Shown here: piece after piece, positions 6,767-15,499 of the stretch
Numbering within the stretch: the stretch's first letter is position 1
How the letters are laid out: the number at the start of each line of letters is the position of its first letter
DNA from: Nostoc sp. NMS2
Lineage (GTDB): Bacteria; Cyanobacteriota; Cyanobacteriia; Cyanobacteriales; Nostocaceae
Reading direction: 5' to 3'
NCBI RefSeq assembly: GCF_017115105.1
Contig: NZ_JABXKH010000127.1
Location: 1-64,000 of the forward strand
DNA: 64,000 nt
Translations under genes and position numbers: made by a program
Notes under the pieces: model-generated
What the model saw: only the letters and a program-made list of their open reading frames with translations
Databases searched by the model: none
What the model was told of the DNA's origin: nothing

Positions 6767-8317
6767 ATGACCAATTCAGATTTAGAGAGAGTCACGGTTC
6801 GCCCAACGGATGAGTATAACCAAAAGTTGGTGTCTCACGTCCATCCGCCAAACTGGGTTAATCCTCAACCGGCAGATGTTTATGATTTGGTAGTAATTGG
6901 GGCTGGTACGGCGGGATTAGTGGTAGCGGCGGGGGCTGCGGGTCTGGATTTGGGTTTAAAAGTGGCGTTAATTGAAAAGCATCTCATGGGTGGAGATTGC
7001 TTAAATGTTGGTTGCGTACCATCTAAAACTATTATTCGGTCTGCCCGTGTCGTTGGCGAAATCTGGGATGCTAAAGACTTGGGAGTTAATATTCCCCAAC
7101 ATAATATAGATGTGGATTTTCCCAAAGTCATGGCCAGGATGCGGCGGGTAAGGGCTGATATCAGCCACAACGACTCGGCGGAGCGGTTTCAAAAGTTGGG
7201 TGTGGATGTCTTTTTGGGTAGCGGTCGATTTGCAAGTAAAAATACCGTGGAAGTTGGCGACAAAACCCTCCGGTTTAAAAAAGCTGTAATTGCTACTGGT
7301 GCGAGAGCCGAACAATTGTCAATTCCAGGAATTGAAAAGGCGGGTTATCTAACGAATGAGACGGTTTTTTCTCTAATTCAACGACCGGAACGTTTGGCGG
7401 TGATTGGTGGTGGCCCCATTGGTTGCGAATTGGCGCAAGCTTTTCGGCGTTTGGGTTCTGAGGTGGTACTTTTCCATAGCGGTTCGCATCTTCTGAATAA
7501 AGAAGACGCTGAAGCTGCTGAAATTCTGCAAAAGGTTTTGATTAGGGAAGGAATTCGCGTGGTGCTGAATTCCAAATTAGAAGAAGTAGTAACTGTTACT
7601 GAGGGGAAACGGCTTTACTTTTCTTCTAATGGTCATCGAGATTCAGTGACAGTAGATGAAATTTTAGTCGGTGCGGGGCGATCGCCAAATGTGGAAGGTT
7701 TGAATTTAGAATCAATTGGGGTGGAATACGACAAGCGTCAAGGTGTGAAGGTAAATGATTATCTCCAAACGACGAATTCCAAAATTTATGCAGCTGGCGA
7801 TATCTGCATGAACTGGAAATTTACCCATGCTGCTGATGCTGCGGCGCGAATTGTAATTAAAAATACGCTGTTCTCTCCCTTTGGCTTAGGACGCTCGAAA
7901 CTCAGTAGCTTGGTGATGCCGTGGGTAACTTATACTGACCCAGAAATTGCCCACGTCGGGTTGTATGAACACGAGGCGCAGAAATTGGGTATTGAGGTGA
8001 CGACAATTAAGATACCTTTTAGTAGTGTAGACCGAGCGATCGCAGATGGTGAAGAATCAGGATTTCTCAAAATCCACCATAAAAAGGGGTCTGATAAAAT
8101 AATCGGTGCAACTATTGTCGCCAGTCACGCAGGTGAGATGATATCAGAAGTGACTACAGCAATAGTGAATAAGCTTGGTTTGAGTAAGTTAAGCAGTGTG
8201 ATTCATCCTTATCCCACTCAAGCCGAAGCTATTAAAAAAGCAGCTGATGCTTATCGCCGCACACTCCTGTCATCAAATACCAAAAAATTGTTGGGATTTC
8301 TGACAAAGTTATCTTGA
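6767..8317 (+). CDS. MerA-like FAD/NAD(P) disulfide oxidoreductase
   Basis: A 516-residue class I pyridine nucleotide-disulfide oxidoreductase. The FAD-binding motif is VVIGAGTAGLV near residue 43. The redox-active pair is GGDCLNVGCVPSK near 76-88. The NAD(P)H Rossmann motif is VIGGGPIGCELA near 212. GAGRSPNVEGL and YAAGDIC mark the second FAD contact, and the dimerisation domain includes HPYPTQAEA. Such genes are often named mercuric reductase, but there is no N-terminal HMA domain and no C-terminal cysteine pair, so real Hg(II) reduction is doubtful. A role with the upstream TVP38/TMEM64 pair, or in thiol or metal stress, is likelier. The ATG at 6767 follows an AGAGG ribosome binding site. 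A 21-bp stem hairpin follows the stop. Confidence 0.88.
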   Translation: MTNSDLERVTVRPTDEYNQKLVSHVHPPNWVNPQPADVYDLVVIGAGTAGLVVAAGAAGLDLGLKVALIEKHLMGGDCLNVGCVPSKTIIRSARVVGEIWDAKDLGVNIPQHNIDVDFPKVMARMRRVRADISHNDSAERFQKLGVDVFLGSGRFASKNTVEVGDKTLRFKKAVIATGARAEQLSIPGIEKAGYLTNETVFSLIQRPERLAVIGGGPIGCELAQAFRRLGSEVVLFHSGSHLLNKEDAEAAEILQKVLIREGIRVVLNSKLEEVVTVTEGKRLYFSSNGHRDSVTVDEILVGAGRSPNVEGLNLESIGVEYDKRQGVKVNDYLQTTNSKIYAAGDICMNWKFTHAADAAARIVIKNTLFSPFGLGRSKLSSLVMPWVTYTDPEIAHVGLYEHEAQKLGIEVTTIKIPFSSVDRAIADGEESGFLKIHHKKGSDKIIGATIVASHAGEMISEVTTAIVNKLGLSKLSSVIHPYPTQAEAIKKAADAYRRTLLSSNTKKLLGFLTKLS

Positions 8318-8329
8318 CTAAGAATTTTA

Positions 8330-8389
8330 GATTTTAGATACTTCGACTCCCCCTGAGCGCAGTCGAAGGGAGTCGAAGTATCTAAAATC
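8330..8389 (+). terminator. Strong hairpin after the oxidoreductase gene
   Basis: A perfect 21-bp stem (8330-8350 with 8369-8389, core GATACTTCGACTCC) and an 18-nt loop begin 13 bp after the stop codon. There is no clean T-run, so termination is inferred. The loop and stem match the ACTTCGACT...CGCTCAG repeat family seen elsewhere in the window, so it may be primarily a repeat element. Confidence 0.5.
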
Positions 8390-8517
8390 CAAAATTGTTT
8401 GACCAAAATCAGTCAACAGTTGTTTGGCTGTTCACTGATTGTTGCTTACATCCGGTACAGAACTTACGCAAAACTTTAGCCGAAACCCTTATTTTCACGT
8501 CGGGGCAATTCATGAAT

Positions 8518-8711
8518 ATTGGTGTCAACTTAAGTCAGAAAGCTTATTCCACAGTCATTTTACCCCACCCCTTAAATCCCCTCCCCGTTCACGGGGAGGG
8601 GAGATTTTGTCGCTAGACAAAAGCGGGGTGGGGTTGCGAGGGGATAATTAGTAATTGAGTGGACTTGGTATAACGTTATTGCAACGATTTCACGTTAAGT
8701 TGACACCTATG
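8518..8711. mobile_element. 194-bp MITE inserted in a palindrome, copy 1
   Basis: The element ends are ATTGGTGTCAACTTAAG and CGTTAAGTTGACACCTATG, imperfect terminal inverted repeats. It is flanked by a direct 10-bp duplication ATTCATGAAT (8508-8517 and 8712-8721). Removing element and one duplicate restores a perfect GTCGGGGCA...TGCCCCGAC palindrome. Inside are a CCCCTCCCCG/CGGGGAGGGG hairpin and TAGCGAC/GTCGCTA repeats, with no open reading frame of note. A second copy, in opposite orientation and also 194 bp, is at 45558-45751. The right palindrome arm ends 2 bp before the stop codon of the NmrA-like gene. Confidence 0.85.
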
Positions 8712-8732
8712 ATTCATGAATTGCCCCGACTA

Positions 8733-9638
8733 TTACGAATCTCCTTTGCTCAGAAATTGCTTAACCGTCTTGGGTTTAATATGAGGATAGCGAGCATTTC
8801 CAATCCGATCGAGTTTGCCCTTACCCGATACCATTGCGTAAATATACTGATGGTAAACGTACTCTTCGAGTGAACTGGCTGAAGCTTTTTTGGCAGTAAT
8901 CCAGGCTTGAAATTCGGTAACACTGCCCAATTGTTTTTCGGTTAATTTAGTGCCTGTCGCCGCTTCATAAGTGGCTTTCAACTGCTTCGGGGTTAGAGTG
9001 TCACCCGCGACTTCCAGTGCCGTGTTCACCAAGCTTGAGTCGCTCACCGCTTCCGCCACATACTTGGCAGTATCATCAGTGGTCGTGAAATCCATCGGCG
9101 TTTCACCATCACCCCAGTATTGAAATATCTGATGTTCTAGGTCAAGCAACGGCATATAAGCAATGCTATCCATAAATGCCCCGTTGAGAACTAGGGTATA
9201 TTCCAAACCGCTTTGCTGAAGATACTCAAATACTTCCTTACGCTTATCCAAATTGTCATTGTCCCCGTAGTCCAGCTTGCGATAGTCCACGGAGTAATCT
9301 GAAGGAATGAACCGCTTCACGCCCTGCTGTTTCGCCGCATCAATCAAGTTTTTCTGCCCTGGCACAGTCACGTCATTGTTGCCGACCGCAGAGACGACCA
9401 CATCAACCCCATCACAAACAGACAGCAGCGTTTCAGGTTTCATTAAGTCGCCTTCCACAATCGTGACACCCTTGGCTTTCATTGCCTCAATTTTTTGACG
9501 ATTCTCCGCACTACTATCATTAATCGAGCGCACCATTGCCCGAATATCAACGGTTCCTTTGTCAACGAGAGCCGCAACAATTTTAGAACCCAACATTCCG
9601 GTAGACCCGACCACTAAAACAATTGATTTTGTCGTCAT
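8733..9638 (-). CDS. NmrA-like / atypical SDR NAD(P)-binding protein
   Basis: A 301-residue Rossmann-fold protein. VVGSTGMLGSKIVAAL (residues 8-23) is the GxxGxxG dinucleotide motif of NmrA and isoflavone-reductase-like atypical SDRs. VEGDLMKPETLL and VDVVVSAVGN follow at the usual spacing, and FIPSDYSVDY is the family's substrate-side segment. These proteins reduce small aromatic or quinone substrates or act as redox sensors; the substrate here is unknown. It is the last of three minus-strand genes (AraC regulator, cupin, NmrA) with gaps of a few hundred bases, so a common regulon under the AraC protein is possible but not proven. Its stop is abutted by the MITE-split palindrome. Confidence 0.85.
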   Translation of the reverse strand: MTTKSIVLVVGSTGMLGSKIVAALVDKGTVDIRAMVRSINDSSAENRQKIEAMKAKGVTIVEGDLMKPETLLSVCDGVDVVVSAVGNNDVTVPGQKNLIDAAKQQGVKRFIPSDYSVDYRKLDYGDNDNLDKRKEVFEYLQQSGLEYTLVLNGAFMDSIAYMPLLDLEHQIFQYWGDGETPMDFTTTDDTAKYVAEAVSDSSLVNTALEVAGDTLTPKQLKATYEAATGTKLTEKQLGSVTEFQAWITAKKASASSLEEYVYHQYIYAMVSGKGKLDRIGNARYPHIKPKTVKQFLSKGDS

Positions 9639-9797
9639 ACTTTTTGTAAAGTTTATAGAGTTATAGAGATTGATTGCAATACAGTTCGGTTAAGGTTTTT
9701 GATGAAAATTCTAGATCGCAAAGATGCGATAAATCGCCGTCAAGACGAAAGACCAATTATTGTAGAGACAGCAATTCATCGCGCCTCTTGCCTTAAC

Positions 9798-10298
9798 TCA
9801 CAAGCGGAGCGAGTCTGGTGAATTAACAAAGTACATTCCAACCCTCTGGAGCAGTGGCTGAATCTGTTCTAGGGAAAAGGGTTTGTCAATTCCTGGTGGT
9901 GGCATAGAACGAGTCAGCGCAGGCTGCCCCATTTCGATTATCGTTTGCTCAAATCCACCAGGCGTATAGAAGTTGAGAATCTGGGCAACCTCACTATCGA
10001 CCCGGAACGAATGAATTGTACCGCGCGGAATTGAGACAAAAAAGCCATCATGAGCCTTCAAAATTTCATCCCCGGCTTGAAAGGTAATCTCTCCGGCAAT
10101 GAGATAGAAGCTCTCATCTTGATCGTGATAATGTGGTGGCGCACCTGAATTTCTAGGACAATACTGTTCCAGCAAGGCGTAAGCGCCTCCGGTTTGTTGA
10201 CTGCTGGCATGGAGTATCCACAAAATGTCTACCAGCCAGTATGCAGGAGCATCTTGACGGTTTGATAGAAAAGGAATAGGTGTGTTTGGATGATTCAT
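9798..10298 (-). CDS. Cupin-domain protein
   Basis: A 166-residue single-domain cupin. Motif 1 is PPHYHDQDESFYLIAGEITF (residues about 53-72) with the metal-binding histidines and glutamate. Motif 2 is SIPRGTIHSFRV (about 90-101) with the third histidine. This is the quercetin-dioxygenase-like small cupin type, with a likely divalent metal centre. The reaction is not predictable. It lies between the NmrA-like and AraC genes on the same strand. The 159-bp gap to the NmrA gene carries a remnant of another repeat (CAGTTCGGTTAAGG). Confidence 0.8.
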   Translation of the reverse strand: MNHPNTPIPFLSNRQDAPAYWLVDILWILHASSQQTGGAYALLEQYCPRNSGAPPHYHDQDESFYLIAGEITFQAGDEILKAHDGFFVSIPRGTIHSFRVDSEVAQILNFYTPGGFEQTIIEMGQPALTRSMPPPGIDKPFSLEQIQPLLQRVGMYFVNSPDSLRL

Positions 10299-10669
10299 AA
10301 TTTATGGTGAAAGAAGCTTAATTTTCATCCCTTGATTGACCCTGCGAATTTTGGATTTTAAATACTTCGACTCCCTTCGACTGCGCTCAGGGCAAGTCGC
10401 TCAGTACAAGTTTTGGATTTTGGATTGTTCCTTGGTTCAAGCCCCGATACCAGTTGCTTATCTTGGCTTGTAGCCCAGACCGCAGTGGGCGGAACAAATC
10501 TAACAGCGCTCAATCTAAAATCCTCAAGCTACAACCCTCTCTTTGGGTGCAGTAAATCTAAAATCTAAAATCCAAAATCTAAAATTGTTTGACCAATCTA
10601 TAGAAATCGTAGGATAAATGAAGCTTGACCGTCTTGGATAATCTTGCTTTTTGACAGTACATTCTTGCC
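10299..10669. other. 371-bp intergenic region with dispersed repeats
   Basis: Holds a copy of the ACTTCGACT...CAGTACAAGT repeat (about 10360-10410) and heptamer-like AAAATCT/AAAATCC units (about 10556-10587), ending in AAATTGTTTGACCAA, a string also found at 8392-8405. No gene is visible. Confidence 0.7.
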
Positions 10670-11566
10670 CTAAGCGCGGAACTGGCCGGGTGAAACACCA
10701 AAATGGCGCTTGAAATGGCGGTTAAGGTGACTTTGATCGACAAAGCCTACCTGAACTGCAATGTCAGCGATTAAGAGATTTGTAGTCTTGAGTAGCCGTT
10801 TCGCCTGATTAGTGCGACATTTGAGTAAATACTGATGTGGTGTTAACCCGGTCGATTGTTTAAACAAACGGCTAAAGTAATAAGGACTTATATGCACCAT
10901 TTCAGCCATGATCATCAGGCTAGGATTCTGCGCCGAATGCTGGTGAATATATTCAGTCACTTGTCGTAATCGAGCCTGTGATAATCCATCAGAATAGCTT
11001 TCAATTTTGGGCTTTTTGGTCGAGTAGTGCTGTAGTAAATGAGCAGAAAGTGCGGTTGCCATTGACTCGGTGTAGAGGCGACCGTAGGCATTCTCAGACT
11101 CAAGATTTACTTTTAGAGCAATCCCAATTTGATAAATTAACGGGTCATTTAACTTGAATTGGGGTATAATATCAAGTCGATCCGGATCGGCCACTTCATC
11201 CGCGATCTGCTCGATAAACGTGGGTTCAAGGTGTAGAGCAATCCACTCACTTGCATCCTGTAAACGGACTGATACAGGAGTAGTTGCAGGGGTTAAACAA
11301 ATATCGCCGTTTCTGAAGCGATCGCATCGTAGATGACCATTCAGCAATTGCTCTTTGATCGCGACGGCGTGATTGAGATGAATTGTGATCAGATGCTGCG
11401 AGAAACAATGCTCAGGGGTCTCAAGGGCATTGTGGTATTTGTAATAGCTAACTCTGACTCCATTCCAGAATCCTTTTTGACTAGAAAGAACGGGCGCACT
11501 TGAACCAATTTTTGAAATGAATTCGTCGCTGGTAACATCAAGTTTTAAGGGCTGTTCTGTAGTCAT
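10670..11566 (-). CDS. AraC-family transcriptional regulator
   Basis: A 298-residue regulator with an N-terminal sensing region (1-185) and a C-terminal double helix-turn-helix (about 195-298). The first HTH covers LMIMAEMVHISPYYFSRLFK. The second covers LLIADIAVQVGFVDQSHLNR, followed by FKRHFGVSPGQFR, the classic AraC/XylS signature. The N-terminal part resembles the cupin-like effector region of cyanobacterial AraC proteins, with no recognisable ligand. It is read toward the cupin and NmrA-like genes and may control them. The ATG at 11566 gives MTTEQPLKLDV. Confidence 0.88.
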   Translation of the reverse strand: MTTEQPLKLDVTSDEFISKIGSSAPVLSSQKGFWNGVRVSYYKYHNALETPEHCFSQHLITIHLNHAVAIKEQLLNGHLRCDRFRNGDICLTPATTPVSVRLQDASEWIALHLEPTFIEQIADEVADPDRLDIIPQFKLNDPLIYQIGIALKVNLESENAYGRLYTESMATALSAHLLQHYSTKKPKIESYSDGLSQARLRQVTEYIHQHSAQNPSLMIMAEMVHISPYYFSRLFKQSTGLTPHQYLLKCRTNQAKRLLKTTNLLIADIAVQVGFVDQSHLNRHFKRHFGVSPGQFRA

Positions 11567-12001
11567 GGTTCTTCTACTGGCTGTTGAAGTCTTGCCAAAT
11601 TAAACAAGTACTTGGGTTACGAATAGCACTCCTTCTTAACCATTGATATCTATCTGGAGTTAGGATTGTGCGACGTTTGCTCGCAAAAAATTCTCCGCAT
11701 CCCTACCGATAACTCTGCACAATAGCTTGATATCACAATACTCCGAACAGTTTTAAGTTGAGCCAATCGACAAGAAAGCTATCGATCCATTAGGGTGCTG
11801 ATTAGAAGAAACAAGCAACCGGAACGATAGCTATATGGAAATTGCACAAAGCTTGCTGGAAAAAATAGGGGTCTTGGGTTTAAGACAAGAACACTGAACT
11901 CTCGTAAGAAAGCGGGAAGCTAATGCGACAGTAGCTCTAAATTAGTAGGGGATTCGACCCCTACTGATTTACTCCAACTGAGACTCCTGCCTCCTTCAAC
12001 T
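11567..12001. other. 435-bp intergenic region
   Basis: No gene seen. A small hairpin AGTAGGGG/CCCCTACT (11944-11964) lies just past the stop of the PA14/PQQ gene and could assist termination on the minus strand, though it has no T-run. Confidence 0.5.
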
Positions 12002-15000
12002 CTAAACAGATCGGAAGCGATCGATCTCACCCCCGGTCAAGTTTGCGTAGTAAAGATTGCCATCTAGTCCAGTGGTAAGTTGTGTAGGCACTCCTAGATT
12101 TGGTGTGTCTGATTGAGAAGCAAACCGCTTAACAGAGACAAGTTTGCCCTGGCTATCGAATTTCAAAGCATCAATAGTTCCTTGACTGAAATCACCAACG
12201 AATAACGCACCTTGATAGATTGAGGGGAAAGTATTACCTGTGTAAAAGTCACCCATGACGATGGAATTGGAACCAAAATGCTTGTAAGTGTAAACTGGTG
12301 CTGTAACAGTTGCGCCACTACTATAAAAGTCTTTTGCTGCATCTAGGGTAGAATATTTTGGTTGTTGCAGGTTGACGATATTGCTATTTGCATCAAGACC
12401 ACCTTCATAGAACGGCCAGCCAAAGTTAGCTCCTGGTTTTCCGATATTGACCTCTTCGTAAGTAGCGAAGCCAACATCACCAATAACAGGGGTATTGGTC
12501 TTCTTATCAATTGTGAAACGGAAGGGGTTACGCAGACCTAAGTTATAGACCTTGGAACGATTGCTATCGGGATCGCCGTTGTAGAAAGGATTACTTGATA
12601 AACCTTGACCAGTAATCGCATCAATATGCAGGATCTTACCGGACAGATTATCGATACTCTGAACGCGAATTGCTCGCGGATCTACCCCATTGTAGGAAGT
12701 GCCATCTCCTATGCTCACAAACAGAGAACCATCTGTGCCAAAGCGCACAGAACCAACTGAGTGAGATTCACTATCGCTGGCTATAAAATTCTGGATATTT
12801 TGGACTTTATCGAGATTATTAAGATAATCCTGCAAGCTGGTAAAGGGCTTACCTGTATCTTTGTTGACAATTCCTGATGGTGCATAGTCAAGTGAGACAT
12901 TTGTACTGTTGCCATCAGGCTTAACAATATTATCCCAAGTACTATTTTTGCCTAGCAACACAACTTCGCTGCCAGCAATGGCAGTAGTGTAATTAGTGTT
13001 GGGGTCAGCTGTTACCCGAATTAGCCGTCCAGAACGATTCCCATTCTGATCGGGATTGTCTAATGTGCTATTGGGATTATTCTTAGAATTGCTTGGATTA
13101 GTTTCTGGTGGATCGTAGGTAAACACGAGGTAGACGTAGTTGTTGCCGGTTGGACTCTTGCCAAAATCTGGATGTACGGCAATGCCTAAAAGACCGCGAT
13201 CGCGCGTGTCATTTACCTGTCCAGAAATATCGATAAATGGTGTTGCTAATAATTTGCCGTTGTCTAAGACTCGCACTACCCCATTTTTCTGGGCAACGAA
13301 CATCCGCTTCTGGTCGGATGTCCAGTCAAAAGCTGTGGGTTGATTCAAACCAGAAGCTAGCGTATCTATAGTAAACTTACCAGAGTCATCATCAAGAATC
13401 GTGATAGTTGTCTGTTGATTGGTTAGCTGCACCCCAACTGCATTACTGAACTTCAAAGTAAATGTTTCATTAGATTCCCCAACGTTGTCATTAATAATGG
13501 GGATAACAATTGTCTTGCTGGCTTGTCCTGCTGCAAAACTCAAGGTTGCAGATACAGTCTGATAGTCAGATCCAGCTTTAGCAGTTCCATCCACGGTTGT
13601 GTAGTCCACACTAGCAGCCCCTACAGTGTTACCCCGTGTCGCTGTCACTGTAGCAGTACCGTTACCCTCATTAATTACTGGCGCAGTGAAATCGATGTCA
13701 GAGCGATCGTTATCTTGAATCGTAATTCCGAGAGTTCTTTGGAGTCCTAGTGTTGCTCCCCCTGCCTGATCGATGACAAAATTAAAGGTTTCATCGGCTT
13801 CTGCTAATGAATCGTCATTGATCAGAATTGATACCTGTCTGCTGCTTTCTCCCGGCGCAAAAATAATTGTTCCAGCGCTTTCGGTACCTTCAGTTCCGTA
13901 GTCAACTCCTGCTGTGGCAGTACCAGCTAGAGTTGCATACTTGATTGAAGATGTGCTGCTTAAATCACCACTCCTGAGCAAAGTTATAGTTACATTACCA
14001 GCACCTTCGTTCACAGTTGTGGAAGATGATCCTAATGTGATTGTGGCCTGAAGGGCTGGTGAATACAGTTGTGACTGAGGAATGATTTCTTTGGTCTGAG
14101 TAGCACTCGACCAAGCCAACTTGGAAACGGCAGTGACAGTATTTTCAAAGTATTCAAGTTTAATATCGTACTTCTGACCTGCAATTAGTGCGATCGAGCC
14201 GACAGATTCGGTGGCAGATTGATTGATAAACTGATTGATGATTTGCTGACCATTGACCGACAGTCGCACACCATCATCAGCCGTGGTATAGAAATTGTAA
14301 GTCTCACTGTACTTGGCTTGCACCTGACCTGTCCAACGGGCTGAGAAGGTATCTGCACCAATGGACGGATCTGGAGAACCATAAGCCCAGTCATTGTTCA
14401 CCGTCGCATCTGTACGAGTTACCTTCAGGTTGGTGAAGTCGATGTTGTCGTAGTACTCTGCTTTGAGTCCATTGCCGCTGCCACTAGCAGGTATGTTGTT
14501 TTGACTATAAAGTTGTGACTGGGGAATGATTTCTTTGGTCTGAGTAGCACTCGACCAAGCCAACTTGGAAACGGCAGTGACAGTATTTTCAAAGTATTCA
14601 AGTTTAATATCGTACTTCTGACCTGCAATTAGTGCGATCGAGCCGACAGATTCGGTGGCAGATTGATTGATAAACTGATTGATGATTTGCTGACCATTGA
14701 CCGACAGTCGCACACCATCATCAGCCGTGGTATAGAAATTGTAAGTCTCACTGTACTTGGCTTGCACCTGACCTGTCCAACGGGCTGAGAAGGTATCTGC
14801 ACCAATGGACGGATCTGGAGAACCATAAGCCCAGTCATTGTTCACCGTCGCATCTGTACGAGTTACCTTCAGGTTGGTGAAGTCGATGTTGTCGTAGTAC
14901 TCTGCTTTGAGTCCGTTGCCGTTGCCATTAGCAGATGCGTCGATTTTACTATACAGTTGTGACTGGGGAATGATTTCTTTGGTCTGAGAAGCGCTTGACC

Positions 15001-15499
15001 AAGCCAGTTTGGAAACAGCTTGAGACGTATTTTCGTAGTATTCAAGTTTAATATCGTACTTCTGACCTGCAACCAGGGCGATTGAACCACTGTTTTCTGT
15101 AGGCGATTGATCGACAAACTTATTAATGATTTGTTGACCATTGACCGACAGTCGCACACCATCATCACTAGTGGTATAGAAGTTGTAAGTCTCGCTGTAC
15201 TTGGCTTCTACCTGACCTGTCCAACGCGCTGAGAAGGTATTTTCATTGACGGACGAATCTGGAGAACCAAGACCCCAGTCAAAGTTCACTGTCGCATCTA
15301 TGCGGGTTTTCTTCAGGTTGGTGAAGTCGATGTTGTCATAGTACTCTGCTGTGAGTCCATCTCCCTGAGAAAGCACACTGGCGCTAGCCCGAGCAGAAAT
15401 ACTTGGTAGCGTCTTATCAAGGGTTTGTAGAGATGATTTATCACTATTTCCAAGTGCTACTACCTGTTGATTAGGATTTTGATTCTGTAATTCATTCAT
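12002..15499 (-). CDS. Secreted PA14 x3 - Calx-beta x2 - PQQ-type sugar dehydrogenase
   Basis: An 1165-residue mosaic. Three PA14 domains (about 46-182, 194-330, 342-480) carry the signature GLKAEYYDNIDFTNL, ARWTGQV, FYTTADDGVRLSVNGQ and KLEYFEN; PA14 binds glycans. Two Calx-beta domains (about 485-600 and 600-705) have the EGNGTATVTATR / DYTTVDGTAKAGSDY pattern and bind Ca2+. The last 450 residues are a soluble glucose/sorbosone dehydrogenase-type beta-propeller: LNQPTAFDW, RGLLGIAVHPDF, SHSVGSVRFGTDGSLFVSIG, GLRNPFRFTID. This class oxidises sugars with PQQ. No classical signal peptide is seen at the start MNELQNQNPNQQ, so export may be by type I secretion or another route. PA14 copies 2 and 3 are nearly identical at DNA level. 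Monocistronic in context. Confidence 0.9.
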   Translation of the reverse strand: MNELQNQNPNQQVVALGNSDKSSLQTLDKTLPSISARASASVLSQGDGLTAEYYDNIDFTNLKKTRIDATVNFDWGLGSPDSSVNENTFSARWTGQVEAKYSETYNFYTTSDDGVRLSVNGQQIINKFVDQSPTENSGSIALVAGQKYDIKLEYYENTSQAVSKLAWSSASQTKEIIPQSQLYSKIDASANGNGNGLKAEYYDNIDFTNLKVTRTDATVNNDWAYGSPDPSIGADTFSARWTGQVQAKYSETYNFYTTADDGVRLSVNGQQIINQFINQSATESVGSIALIAGQKYDIKLEYFENTVTAVSKLAWSSATQTKEIIPQSQLYSQNNIPASGSGNGLKAEYYDNIDFTNLKVTRTDATVNNDWAYGSPDPSIGADTFSARWTGQVQAKYSETYNFYTTADDGVRLSVNGQQIINQFINQSATESVGSIALIAGQKYDIKLEYFENTVTAVSKLAWSSATQTKEIIPQSQLYSPALQATITLGSSSTTVNEGAGNVTITLLRSGDLSSTSSIKYATLAGTATAGVDYGTEGTESAGTIIFAPGESSRQVSILINDDSLAEADETFNFVIDQAGGATLGLQRTLGITIQDNDRSDIDFTAPVINEGNGTATVTATRGNTVGAASVDYTTVDGTAKAGSDYQTVSATLSFAAGQASKTIVIPIINDNVGESNETFTLKFSNAVGVQLTNQQTTITILDDDSGKFTIDTLASGLNQPTAFDWTSDQKRMFVAQKNGVVRVLDNGKLLATPFIDISGQVNDTRDRGLLGIAVHPDFGKSPTGNNYVYLVFTYDPPETNPSNSKNNPNSTLDNPDQNGNRSGRLIRVTADPNTNYTTAIAGSEVVLLGKNSTWDNIVKPDGNSTNVSLDYAPSGIVNKDTGKPFTSLQDYLNNLDKVQNIQNFIASDSESHSVGSVRFGTDGSLFVSIGDGTSYNGVDPRAIRVQSIDNLSGKILHIDAITGQGLSSNPFYNGDPDSNRSKVYNLGLRNPFRFTIDKKTNTPVIGDVGFATYEEVNIGKPGANFGWPFYEGGLDANSNIVNLQQPKYSTLDAAKDFYSSGATVTAPVYTYKHFGSNSIVMGDFYTGNTFPSIYQGALFVGDFSQGTIDALKFDSQGKLVSVKRFASQSDTPNLGVPTQLTTGLDGNLYYANLTGGEIDRFRSV
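14071..15400 (-). repeat. 444-bp tandem PA14 coding repeats
   Basis: The segments 14071-14514 and 14515-14958 are almost base-for-base identical over long stretches, and a third copy from 14959 is in register but clearly diverged. The period is exactly 444 bp (148 codons), one PA14 domain plus linker. The near identity of two copies points to recent duplication or gene conversion. Confidence 0.92.

Noticed and set aside
6767..8317. Calling this gene merA (mercuric reductase)
   Set aside because: No HMA domain, no C-terminal cysteine pair and no mer operon neighbours; only the generic disulfide oxidoreductase features are present.
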